From NCBI GenBank assembly GCA_032158295.1, contig CM063246.1, forward strand, positions 3,815,371 to 3,879,370: DNA of 64,000 nt, given 5' to 3'. A model generated the notes under the pieces. The model did not search any database, was not told the DNA's origin, and saw nothing but the letters and a program-made list of their open reading frames with translations. Positions within the stretch are counted from its first letter, which is position 1, and every line of letters starts with the position of its first letter. Of this stretch, positions 28,301 through 33,801 are shown piece after piece. The DNA is from Pycnopodia helianthoides. Lineage: Eukaryota > Echinodermata > Asteroidea > Forcipulatida > Asteriidae. Position numbers and translations under genes: made by a program.

Positions 28301-31300
28301 CCCCGCAGAGAGAATGAATTCGTATTAATGTCGAACAGATACTTCGCCAATTTACATCAAAGATGACTGAGTGTTTGCAAGGCAGCGGTGGGGGAGAGGG
28401 GCTAGACCCCCCCCCCCCATCCCCGGCTCAGATTCCTTGAAGCCCCCCCCCCCCAAAAAAAAAAAAAAAAAAAAAAAATTATATATAATAAAAAAATCAA
28501 TTATTATAATAATAGATAAATAAATAAATGTTAAATAAATAAATAAATAAATCACAAATTTGAGATCGAAATATAATAAACTATGAAAATAGATTGGCAC
28601 TGTTCAAATTATATGGCCAAACTTTGCCTAATTTTGTTATAATTCAAATCAGTCTGTAAACCAACCCAATCATATTGCAAGGAAACCCTTGGCTATCGGA
28701 ATTTCCAATTTATTTCCTGTATGTGTATGACGGGGTTCGGCTCCGTTTTGCATAATCATATGGTTCAGTTGACCAACTATATCGTAATGAATTTTTGTAT
28801 GAAGTATAAAGGCCCCCCATAATTATTTACTTGCCCCACCCCCACCCCATCCGAATGAAATTGTCAAGTAACGCTACTGTAACCCAGTATACTCGACATT
28901 GACCCCATGTCAAAACTAGTGTTGAGAATACAGCTATACGTGAAGGCTCAACATTAGCCTTTTTGAAATATGGTGGACACTATAGGAGTGCACTGTTTGG
29001 TTCGGGTGTATACAGACAAATTTACCCAAACCTAATGGTGTCATAGTATTGAGTCCGCCATATCTCAAAATGGCTAATGGAATTGTACAGCACTGCGTTT
29101 TGGACGATTACACACTGCAAAAACTGGAGTGTTCAAATTGACACCATGGGTGTTGTCACATATTGATACCAAAACAAGAGTCAAAATTAACACAGTAGGG
29201 TGTTAAAATAGCACTAATTTCTGCCAAAACAATTACATTGTAGTTAATTTAACACCATATGATGTTAATTTTGATTCTCTTTTGGGTGTCTATATTATGT
29301 GACAACACCCATGGTGTCAATTTTAACACTCAGTGCAGTATTTCATGTCGTATAATTATAGTCTCCCCCGAAAACACTGACTTTGAGGAGAAAAACAACG
29401 AAATAAAAAAACTTGAAGGGGGGGGGGGCTTCAACGTCAAATTGAGCTTCGTGGTGCACTCAAATCTCTAAGCTCACGTCTAAGGCACTGGACACGTTTG
29501 GTAATTGTCAAAGACCAGTATTCTCACTTGGTGTATCCCAACATATGCATAAAATAACAAATTTGTGAAAATTTTGACTCAATTGGTCATTATGGTGGCC
29601 CTGAAGGGACATCGCACATCGCAAATATTTGCAAAGATATTTGCAAAGATATTTACGACATCGCAAATATCTGCAATGTCGTAAATATCTTTGCAAATAT
29701 TTGCGATGTCGCAAATATCTTTGCAAATATCTTTGCAAATATTTGTGATGTCGCAAATCTTTGCAAATATCTTTGCAAATATTTGCGACATCGCAAATAT
29801 CTGCAAAGATATTTGCGATGTGCGATGTCCCTTCAGGGCCACCATATGTCATCGAAGTTGCAAGAGAATAATGAAAGAAAAAACACACTTGTTGCACAAA
29901 TTTGTGTGCTTTCAGATGCCTATAATAAAAGGCTTCACTGAAGTATTTTATTATTTGAGTGAGAAATTACCTTTTTCTCAAAAACTACGTTACTTCAGAG
30001 GGAGTCGTTTCTCACAATGTTTTATGCTATCAACAGCTCTCCATTGCTCGTTTTAAAGTAAGTTTTTAAGCTAACAATTATTTTGAGTAATTACCAAAAG
30101 TGTCCAGTGCCTTTAAAGCGGTGTAAATTGTCCCTGCATCTGATACTTTTATAGCTAAATTTGAAACATGACGTCATCAGACAACAAAACAAATGGACAT
30201 GTACAATACAAAGATGAATTGTTTTTGCCGGTCGAAAGGTTAAATCCAATGCTGTTTTGTTGACTATCACCAAAATTCAGGAAAGAACTCAAAATTCTCC
30301 GTACATAAGCTTATAGACCATTATATTGAATTGTGACGTAATCGAAAGTTTTTGGATTTTGACAAAAAATTTGCACTTGAAGGGTATCGAACACAGTGGC
30401 ATTTTACACGGTTTTGACGTGAGGTTAGAGACTGGTAATTTTTGGAAAATGAGAGGATCACAAAACTGAATTTGGCCTTTGATTATTGTCATAAATAAAG
30501 CACGGAGAAAGGCCGCGCGCGTGCAGTAATTGGGTAAGAGTGAATAACGTCAATAACAGTTACGCGTTTTGCTTTTGTGTTATGTTGTTACGCGTTGTAC
30601 TATTGTATTATGTTGTTACGCGTTGTGCTAGTGTATTATGTTGTTACGCGTTGTGCTATTGTATTATGTTGTTAAGTGTTGATGGGTTTTCTTCGGCTGG
30701 CATGAAAACAAAACTAATGAAGAAAGTATCTAAATGTTTTATAAAATGTTTGTTGTTGTTGTTGTTGTTGTTGTTGTCTTTAAGAAGATGTGGAAGAAAA
30801 ATGTAAGAGGGAGCTCTCGCTTTTATACACGTCTTATTTTAAGTTCTCAAAGCAGAACAAGACAATGTGAATCTACCCCCAAGAGAAGAACAATGACCAA
30901 GAATGTATTTAATTCCCATTGTGACGTAGGAAAGCGACCCGGGCTGCCGTTATCTTGCTCCCATTACTTGGCACAACTTGGATCTTCGGCCTCATAGCCT
31001 TCGGATCTGGCAGTGTGGTTCTGTTTTACGTATTCGTCATTCTGAACTCGTTGCAGGTACGACTCACATTGGCTATAAAAGTACCTTTCCTGAAGACGAT
31101 CAGAAAACACTTATCGAAACGTCGAGTTGTTATACCACATGTTCATTTCAGAACCACAATAATTCATGAAAGAGCTACTTACATTACTGCAAACCTGTGT
31201 GGGTTAATTGATTTAGGGTGTGTGTTTTTTCTTGTTAACAATGTACTTACTTCTTCTTCTTTTTTACAACTAAAGTCTTTTTACTAACAATTACATTAAG

Positions 31301-32563
31301 ATTTGAAACTCTGTATGGTGAAAAAACAATCTAAAAGAGTTATGTTGGTTGTGACACACAAATTCGTGCCACAACTCGTTCCCCTGAAGACACAGTGAAT
31401 AGTGATCGAAACGTCGTGTTTTTACACTAACAGTTTCTTTCCGAAACTCAAGAGAGAGCGAGACTAAGGTGGTGTTACTGCAAACCTGAGTTTCTGTTAC
31501 CAATTCCTCCGTGCAAATTTAACGCTGTTCGTAATTGTTATTATTCTGTGATTGCGCACAGGGTGTGTTCATTTGCATATTCCACTCTCTGACCAATGAC
31601 GACGTGGCTTCAACTCTCCGCATAAAACTCCGACGCTCTCGAACGCAGATTGATGTTTTCCTGTCGTCCACTGTAAGTTTCAACATTTAGAAAACAGTCT
31701 TCCATTCCGGCTCACGATGTTTTATTCATCTGTCTAGAGCGGACTTAGAGTGAAGAAGACGAGACTGTGTCTTATGAATGCCGACACATCTTTAGAAAAC
31801 ATTTAAACAATAATAAGTAGCGCTCCTCCCGGGGGCCTGGCTTGAACAAAAAGTTGGTGAGACAGATGTCGAGGTCACTTCCTTTGCTTACGGAAGCAGA
31901 GATTCCGCGCTTACGTCAAGCTTATTTCACGGGTTAGCAGGTAACTTTTGCTTGTGCACGTGCGTACTTTACGTTACTGGGAATTCTTCGCATACACAGC
32001 TAGCGCAGAAACTCGGCGCTTGCCCTGTACGCGAGGAATGGTGATTGCAAGCGCAGAATTCGGCGGTAAGCAGAGCCTTAAAAACTGGGCCCAGGTCCGG
32101 AGTTCGTTAGTCGGATAATACAACGAGTTGTGTCAACAATTGTTTCGCACAAAATACAAATTTGAAAACGTGAGATGAAAAATAATGATGTTCAAGTTGA
32201 CCTCTTTCCATCTAATTTTGGCATCACTTAACTCCGATCAGAAGAGGCGTAATCCAGACTAAGTTGTATTCAAGTCGTATTCAATATTCATCATTATTTA
32301 ACCAGTTTGGTATACAGTAGCAGAGTAGGTATTACTATCTCCCACCTACGGACGACCCCGTAATTTTAACAAAGTGCACGAGGAGAAAAACATGCTCCCG
32401 TGATCTGTCCATGTTTAATTTTCTTCAACGACTTCAATTTAACATGTTTGATAATGTGTCGCGTAAATAATGATGAGGTGGCTGATGTTCTCCGTTTGTT
32501 TTTAGGATCGCAGACTTCCGAAGTCCAAATCGGCGAAATCAACGGAGCTTAAAACTAGTTCAG
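1249..32563 (+). CDS. Adhesion GPCR, 3' part of gene (13 exons)
   Basis: Thirteen exons (1249-1398, 2195-2261, 3188-3296, 4594-4643, 8122-8251, 9491-9597, 12134-12239, 15231-15384, 24025-24158, 27825-27910, 30930-31056, 31562-31672, 32506-32563) join in one open frame of 1389 nt, about 463 codons. Every intron is GT-AG and every phase fits. The order is distal GAIN, GPS, seven helices, basic tail. Family knowledge: such receptors self-cleave at the GPS and are activated by the exposed Stachel peptide, coupling to G proteins at the plasma membrane. The GAIN and loop sequences recall latrophilins (ADGRL), while TM6-TM7 recall the ADGRD/GPR133 group, so no subfamily symbol is given. The start codon, signal peptide and N-terminal adhesion modules lie left of the window; the first exon opens in phase 1. 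Introns range from 505 to 8640 bp. The C-terminus is unresolved. Confidence 0.93.
1560..1876 (-). mobile_element. tRNA-derived SINE, tailed subfamily
   Basis: The complement holds an RNA polymerase III B box (ggttcgagtcc, complement of 1825-1835) in a tRNA-like head with gatcagcagagtgt. The body has tttacgtgcact and the tail runs through cacttatgtgaggtatcc to an ATT repeat. The same tail occurs in the + strand copy at 11669-12016. Confidence 0.75.
2195..2261 (+). CDS. aGPCR exon B: GAIN strand
   Basis: The acceptor is ttacag at 2189-2194 and the donor is gtaagt at 2262. The exon is 67 nt, phase 1 to phase 2, and reads [20 protein letters not shown] then PG. It aligns by pattern with the IYRSLGQFL segment of GAIN domains. 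The frame is fixed by both neighbours. Confidence 0.82.
2520..2915. repeat. 36-bp minisatellite
   Basis: Units of about 36 bp, with gagctacattaaggtcacat and gctacatctaggtctc, repeat cleanly at 2572-2725 and decay into diverged 18-36-bp units on both sides. The 36-bp period keeps a frame open on the complement (repeating [12 protein letters not shown]), but this is a period effect and not a gene. It lies inside the intron between GAIN exons B and C. Confidence 0.85.
3188..3296 (+). CDS. aGPCR exon C: GAIN core strands
   Basis: The acceptor is attacag ending at 3187 and the donor is gtaggt at 3297. The exon is 109 nt, phase 2 to phase 0. It encodes [20 protein letters not shown] then [16 protein letters not shown]. 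This matches the GAIN pattern NSxVISVSI...PVxFTLxH, the strands just before the GPS. Sequons NVT and NFT are present. Confidence 0.88.
4594..4643 (+). CDS. aGPCR exon D: first half of GPS motif
   Basis: The acceptor is ctattgcag ending at 4593 and the donor is gtaagt at 4644. The exon is 50 nt, phase 0 to phase 2, encoding [16 protein letters not shown]. The C-x-F-W element is the first conserved Cys/Trp of the GPS. NSS immediately before it is a sequon often found at this place in GAIN domains. Confidence 0.9.
4825..5655 (+). pseudogene. Non-LTR retrotransposon relic, split by a later element
   Basis: Near 4874-4946 the frame reads [20 protein letters not shown] then TRLLM, and near 5573-5630 [18 protein letters not shown] followed by a stop. 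Both are typical of the C-terminal part of RTE-like reverse transcriptases (YGSETW... and RFAGHC.R...VSDLLLW). The copy is frameshifted and interrupted at 4949-5451. Confidence 0.7.
4949..5451. mobile_element. hAT-like non-autonomous element
   Basis: The ends are cagcggcggcgc and (complement) cagcggtggcacc, short inverted termini. They enclose about 500 bp with G- and C-runs at both flanks and no coding capacity. It interrupts the LINE relic, so it is the younger insertion. The superfamily call is from the terminal pattern only. Confidence 0.6.
5668..7537. mobile_element. 1.87-kb foldback element
   Basis: The outer part of 5668-6260 is the reverse complement of 6900-7537 with few differences, giving arms of about 600 bp around an AT-rich centre. 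The arms carry several copies of the palindrome ggcgttataacgcc near their outer ends, then tttctagaatgaatgcctat, a ggcggccg segment and a long unique stretch. The centre holds degenerate tatgcgataattt repeats. No transposase frame was seen. Confidence 0.85.
8122..8251 (+). CDS. aGPCR exon E: GPS cleavage site and Stachel
   Basis: The acceptor is tttatag ending at 8121 and the donor is gtgagt at 8252. The exon is 130 nt, phase 2 to phase 0. It encodes [20 protein letters not shown] then [20 protein letters not shown] and SVA. All GPS hallmarks are visible: W...GC, T-x-C-x-C and HLTNFA. With the Cys of exon D there are four Cys for two disulfides. Family knowledge puts autoproteolysis between Leu and Thr of HL|T, leaving TNFAVLLLP as the N-terminus of the membrane fragment and tethered agonist. 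No catalytic residue is lost, so cleavage is expected. Confidence 0.97.
9130..9470 (-). pseudogene. Antisense LINE reverse-transcriptase relic
   Basis: On the - strand the frame reads [20 protein letters not shown] then [18 protein letters not shown]. This is the RRRLRWFGHVxRM motif found near the C-terminus of RTE/endonuclease-type reverse transcriptases. The copy is short and frameshifted. It ends immediately before the TM1 exon of the receptor gene. Confidence 0.75.
9491..9597 (+). CDS. aGPCR exon F: TM1
   Basis: The acceptor is ttttttgtag ending at 9490 and the donor is gtaagt at 9598. The exon is 107 nt, phase 0 to phase 2. It encodes a short linker [10 protein letters not shown] and a hydrophobic helix [20 protein letters not shown] then GVSL. 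The pattern (ITYIG at the start, SLxxLLLAF) is typical of aGPCR TM1. An antisense LINE relic ends within about 20-30 bp of this acceptor. Confidence 0.95.
9681..9873. mobile_element. MITE, GGTGGCTCTGA family
   Basis: Inverted termini are ttatggtggctctgaaagga and (complement) ttatagtggctctaaaggga. The element is 193 bp. Related copies are at 14291-14420 (diverged) and 29591-29846 (well preserved). Confidence 0.7.
9960..10300. repeat. Diverged fragments of the 22437 MITE family
   Basis: Two pieces (about 9965-10080 and 10190-10300) share the strings agcaggataccagtcacag and tacatgtgacatgg, followed by ttttgg-tggtaat, with the better copy at 22437-22635 in inverted orientation. Confidence 0.5.
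10470..11151. mobile_element. Long inverted-repeat MITE
   Basis: Arms at about 10470-10630 and 10985-11151 are reverse complements (outer string gtaggagaccagcctgtagg). The middle of about 350 bp is unique and contains gcaatgatgtg repeats. There is no coding capacity. Confidence 0.8.
11669..12016 (+). mobile_element. tRNA-derived SINE, tailed subfamily
   Basis: The head is gtcgtggcgtgttgttgccg...gagcaccggactca with B box gggttcgagtcccggtcgtg near 11751. The body is diverged and the tail ends in cttatgaggtatcattggtt, the same tail as in the antisense copy at 1560-1876. It lies in the TM1-TM2 intron. Confidence 0.8.
12134..12239 (+). CDS. aGPCR exon G: TM2
   Basis: The acceptor is ataacag ending at 12133 and the donor is gtaatg at 12240. 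The exon is 106 nt, phase 2 to phase 0. It encodes [20 protein letters not shown] then [20 protein letters not shown] and ADLLFL are the conserved core of TM2, and DDTENE is the acidic first extracellular loop. Confidence 0.95.
12935..14265. repeat. 31-32-bp CA-rich minisatellite, about 1.3 kb
   Basis: About 40 units of gcaccagagttgtatctcca followed by tgcacacacac, varying in the number of CA steps. It is almost uninterrupted, with diverged units at the left and right edges. All long reading frames on both strands here are products of the repeat period. It lies in the intron between the TM2 and TM3 exons. Confidence 0.97.
14291..14420. mobile_element. Diverged MITE, GGTGGCCCTGA family
   Basis: Termini ctatggttgccctgaaggga and (complement) gtatgatggccctgagtgga enclose an AT-rich centre with tatttacgtaaata palindromes. 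It is the same family as 29591-29846. Confidence 0.55.
14819..15161. mobile_element. MITE family A (AAGGCACTGGACAC type), diverged
   Basis: It starts tttaaaggcagtgg and ends cctgcctttaa. It contains the family strings gagaaacgtctccctctgaa, gtaatttctcactaaa and ttgatggt. It ends about 70 bp upstream of the TM3 exon. Confidence 0.75.
15231..15384 (+). CDS. aGPCR exon H: TM3, ICL2 and start of TM4
   Basis: The acceptor is cccctttag ending at 15230 and the donor is gtaagt at 15385. The exon is 154 nt, phase 0 to phase 1. It encodes [40 protein letters not shown] and [11 protein letters not shown]. The Cys at residue 3 pairs with ECL2. LLHYFFL, W-M-L-x-E-G and the F-Y-F-L-V-A-W-G entry to TM4 are family signatures. 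ICL2 is basic. Confidence 0.97.
15421..15775 (+). mobile_element. tRNA-derived SINE, head truncated
   Basis: It starts within the tRNA-like B box (ttcgagtcccagtcgtgac), then cttaagcaagacacttaacc, cggatgggacgtaaagccgt, cacgtaaaagaacccagtgc, and ends with gagcgctatataagaagcca. It is the same family as the 56508-56735 copy and begins about 35 bp after the TM3 exon. Confidence 0.85.
18144..18829. repeat. Near-exact 343-bp tandem duplication
   Basis: Copy 1 (18144-18486) and copy 2 (18487-18829) both begin aagaaacacattaagaccaa and end gtccttaac. I see no difference on reading, which suggests a recent duplication or assembly collapse/expansion. Confidence 0.92.
19030..20870. repeat. Pyrimidine-rich satellite, about 1.8 kb
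   Basis: Units contain cccatataccacccacatat, accttctcccaacacccc and taaccccttcccatacccac. A higher-order period of about 330 bp is visible from the recurring block cccctaattcccatacccac at about 19540, 19870, 20200 and 20718 (the last spacing is longer). One strand is nearly G-free. It is the core of the composite foldback. Confidence 0.9.
21360..21440. repeat. GACGCCATTTTG short tandem repeat
   Basis: About six units of gacgccattttg with small variations form the inner edge of the right foldback arm. The left arm has only two separated copies of the complement. Confidence 0.75.
22437..22635. mobile_element. MITE, GGGCCCAATTTCATAGAGCTGC family
   Basis: Inverted termini are gggcccaatttcatagagct and (complement) ggggcccaatttgatagagc. 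The element is about 199 bp, with internal agcagaaa/tttctgct steps and no coding capacity. Confidence 0.85.
22640..22830. repeat. Dispersed repeat, inverted relative of 405-620
   Basis: Shared strings include gtgcgtctgcc, gggg-tttgcc and accaatt/agtgt, then cgcatgc and tatttcatg. The other copy is on the opposite strand near the left edge. Confidence 0.6.
23805..23965. repeat. GTTGTCGAC palindrome cluster
   Basis: The string gttgtcgac or its complement gtcgacaac occurs three times within 100 bp, with flanking gataattt/aattatct. This looks like the remains of a short inverted-repeat element, about 60 bp before the TM4 exon. Confidence 0.5.
24025..24158 (+). CDS. aGPCR exon I: TM4, ECL2 and start of TM5
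   Basis: The acceptor is tttgtaaag ending at 24024 and the donor is gtaata at 24159. The exon is 134 nt, phase 1 to phase 0. It encodes [36 protein letters not shown] and AAPVALVIM. The Y-G-x(4)-C-W motif of ECL2, with the Cys that bonds to TM3, and the W-x-F-x-x-P motif of TM5 are present. The preceding intron is the largest (8.6 kb) and holds the nested foldback. Confidence 0.97.
24341..24628. repeat. Three tandem copies of a ~103-bp unit
   Basis: Each unit runs from gctcaaccactgaaacgaat through acacgaataatactcaatgg to catgcgaagtcaata. The third copy is truncated. It lies in the TM5 intron. Confidence 0.9.
24960..25060 (+). mobile_element. SINE head fragment
   Basis: The tRNA-like string gtcgtggccaaggattctat, then gagcgccggactcat and gggttcccagtcgtgacact are present. 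The body is missing; a small piece (tcggatggaatgtaaagccg) recurs at 25589. Confidence 0.65.
25080..25575. mobile_element. Palindromic MITE family D
   Basis: The left arm (aattcaactttgtgatggtc, gtgagtggggaaaa) is mirrored by the right arm (ttccccactcacat, gaacatcacaaactgaat). A partial second copy lies at 30117-30482. Confidence 0.7.
25630..26996. other. Intronic, no gene seen
   Basis: Open frames on both strands at 25574-26256 lack splice or family support. The piece at 25700-25760 resembles a dispersed repeat with cctttcgaaaccacgg, also seen at 7578. Confidence 0.5.
26997..27342. mobile_element. MITE family B (GTACACTTTTGG type)
   Basis: It starts ttattgtacacttttggtaa and ends taccaatagtgtacaatacc then tttaa. 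A closely similar copy in the same orientation is at 57524-57874. There is an internal hairpin tttttatcacgcgtgataaa. Confidence 0.85.
27345..27720 (+). pseudogene. LINE 3' end relic (CR1/L2/Rex-like)
   Basis: Near 27447-27560 the frame reads [11 protein letters not shown], then, after a shift, [20 protein letters not shown]. This is the C-terminal GDRxF...P.LWNxLP...IRxxxxxxxFKxxLK motif of such reverse transcriptases. It is followed by an AT-rich 3' UTR ending near aaataaatgaacg. It lies just before exon J. Confidence 0.7.
27825..27910 (+). CDS. aGPCR exon J: TM5 end and ICL3
   Basis: The acceptor is ttgattcag ending at 27824 after a long C/T tract; the donor is gtaagt at 27911. The exon is 86 nt, phase 0 to phase 2. 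It encodes [16 protein letters not shown], the end of TM5, then the short, strongly basic third intracellular loop [12 protein letters not shown]. Confidence 0.95.
28385..28560. repeat. Homopolymer C/A block and TAAA repeats
   Basis: Two C runs, an A run of more than 20, and taaataaataaataa follow each other. This is low-complexity sequence with no gene. Confidence 0.8.
29113..29339. mobile_element. MITE, CACTGCAAAAACTGG family
   Basis: It begins cactgcaaaaactggagtgt and ends in the inverted form (ttttaacactcagtgcagt). The centre alternates ggtgttaa and ttaacacc. A second copy is at 36278-36517. Confidence 0.8.
29481..30116. mobile_element. MITE family A, full copy with a nested MITE
   Basis: It starts taaggcactggacacgtttg and ends agtgtccagtgcctttaa. 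It is split at 29591-29846 by a second element. It is in the same orientation as 52584-52982. Confidence 0.9.
29591..29846. mobile_element. Nested MITE, GGTGGCCCTGAAGGGACATCGC
   Basis: The perfect inverted termini begin tatggtggccctgaagggac. The 256-bp body is built of gcaaatatttgcaaagatat steps and gacatcgcaaata in both orientations, so it can fold throughout. The flanks ggtcat / tgtcat suggest a short target duplication. Confidence 0.9.
30117..30482. mobile_element. Palindromic MITE family D, partial
   Basis: It shares tttgaaacatgacgtcat, tgaagggtatcgaacacagt, cacggttttgacgtgaggtt and agagactgg with 25080-25575. It directly abuts a family A copy. Confidence 0.65.
30575..30780. repeat. 30-bp minisatellite then (GTT)n
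   Basis: About four units of tatgttgttacgcgttgtgc then tattgtatta occupy 30580-30680. A run of gtt repeats follows at 30748-30778, about 150 bp before exon K. Confidence 0.85.
30930..31056 (+). CDS. aGPCR exon K: TM6 and start of TM7
   Basis: The acceptor is tgacgtag ending at 30929 and the donor is gtacga at 31057. The exon is 127 nt, phase 2 to phase 0. It encodes [30 protein letters not shown] and [24 protein letters not shown] is the toggle-like TM6 motif and ILNSLQ is the conserved TM7 motif. The acceptor polypyrimidine tract is poor; a (GTT)n run lies about 150 bp upstream. Confidence 0.95.
31057..31561. repeat. Intron with two GAAACGTCG cassettes
   Basis: Two diverged copies (about 31085-31160 and 31380-31450) of tcctgaagacgatcag...tatcgaaacgtcgagttg are present. 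They match the internal part of the element at 44279-44477. Confidence 0.55.
31562..31672 (+). CDS. aGPCR exon L: TM7 end and helix 8
   Basis: The acceptor is gcgcacag ending at 31561 and the donor is gtaagt at 31673. The exon is 111 nt, phase 0 to phase 0. It encodes [10 protein letters not shown] (end of TM7, matching G-x-F-I-F-I-F-H), then [19 protein letters not shown] and IDVFLSST, a basic amphipathic juxtamembrane segment. A symmetric exon at this point could be skipped without a frameshift, but it holds half of TM7. Confidence 0.95.
31673..32505. other. Intron, nothing recognised
   Basis: Mildly GC-rich at 31820-32100 with scattered gcgctt/gcgcag strings, but there is no open frame with splice support and no clear repeat boundary. 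Confidence 0.5.
32506..32563 (+). CDS. aGPCR exon M: cytoplasmic tail
   Basis: The acceptor is tgtttttag ending at 32505 and the donor is gtacaa at 32564. The exon is 58 nt, phase 0 to phase 1, encoding [19 protein letters not shown]. The segment is rich in Lys and Ser and looks like a phosphorylatable GPCR tail. There is no family hallmark here; the call rests on both splice sites, the open frame and the position. Confidence 0.75.
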
Positions 32564-32687
32564 GTACAAATCTATATTTAATTTCTTGTGTTTGTTTGTT
32601 GGGGTGAAGTTTGTTTGTTGTGGTCTAATGAAAATAATGACAACTGTGGTGTGTTATGTCGGCGATTTTTAGTGTGCACAATCACTT

Positions 32688-33004
32688 AAGGAAGGGTATA
32701 CCTTTGGTAATTTATCCAAAAATTAATCACCATAAAAAATTACTTGGTAAGAAGCACTGCAACTGTTGATAATGTACAACATGTTGAGAAGCGATTCCCT
32801 TCAGACTATCACAGATTAATCTTCCTGCGTGGACATAACCGCTCCAGATTTTCGGCGATATCTCAAAAACGCTACCACGTTTTGAAATGAAATTTGCACA
32901 GGCTAGTTTTGTTTTATATAATTACATGCATATAGGATTATATGAAATGTAATTGAGAAACAATCGAACGTTTCAAAAAATCCAAAGTATACTTTGCCTT
33001 TAAA
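32688..33004. mobile_element. MITE related to family A
   Basis: It starts aggaagggtatacctttggt and ends tccaaagtatactttgcctt. The interior has aagcactgcaactgttgata and gagaagcgattcccttcaga. Confidence 0.65.
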
Positions 33005-33262
33005 TACTTTCGAATGCGACAATCGAAATGGGTTTTGTTTGGTGGTTTCTTATTATTATTATAATTTGTGTTTGGGGGGAGGGTGCTATTTAACTTGTTT
33101 TGGACAATATTTCAGATGAAACTATTTCTCTTTGGGATTTGGTGTTGAGTTTATAAGTAATGAATTTTCAGATTGAAGCTAATCAATTATTTTTCCCGAC
33201 GATTTTTACATTTCTTTGTCCTAAACTGCTTTAAGAAATCGGGTTCTGCTGGCTTGAATACT

Positions 33263-33635
33263 TAAAGGGACACGTTGCCATGGATTATTGGGCGATTTGG
33301 GCTATAAAAAGCGTTTGAAAGTGTTTGTTAAGAAATGAATATGGTAGGAAAGATGTTTAAGAAATAGAATATAATGGTCCATACATACATGCCTCGAAAT
33401 TGTGTGATTTTTCCTTTTACTTCGTGAACTAATACGGTTCGCCATTTTGTCGAACCAAATTTTTGACTCCACAAAATGGCGGACCGTGTTAGTTCACGCA
33501 CAAGGAAAACCACGCGATTTCTAGGCATATTTGTGTGGGTGATTATATTCTACTTTAAACACATCTTTCCAACCATATTCATTTCATAACAAACGCTTTT
33601 TATAGCCCAAAGCGCCCAATCCAAGGCAAAGTGTA
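33263..33635. mobile_element. Palindromic MITE family C
   Basis: Arms begin ttaaagggacacgttgccat and are mirrored near 33635. The interior hairpin has gccattttgt and its complement acaaaatggcgg. Other copies are at 47932-48306 and 56152-56485. Confidence 0.85.
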
Positions 33636-33694
33636 AAAGGTATTCGCGCCATGATATTCCGTTAAGACTGCTCTTTACTTTAACTGTGCAGCAG

Positions 33695-33801
33695 GTGGAT
33701 GTCCGGATAAATCCGGAGGCTTCGAGTCGGCCGCCAGGGGGGAATCGTCCGGAAAATGGGCAAACATCCAGTCCCATCCTACCGACCAAAGTGCATGTTA
33801 G
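33695..33801 (+). CDS. Candidate terminal exon of the aGPCR
   Basis: A good acceptor follows a C/T-rich tract at 33671-33685 and is a NAGNAG pair: gcag ends at 33691 and cag at 33694. Continuing phase 1 from exon M, the frame reads GGCPDKSGGFESAARGESSG then KWANIQSHPTDQSAC and a TAG stop at 33799-33801. AATAAA follows at 33826-33831. Base composition is more GC-rich than the surroundings. No tail motif is recognised, so this could be the short-isoform end or a chance frame. Confidence 0.4.

Noticed and set aside
31085..31420. Hammerhead ribozyme (CTGAAGA ... GAAAC)
   Set aside because: The core strings are present, but stem II does not pair in the right register next to GAAA, and stems I and III are not closed.
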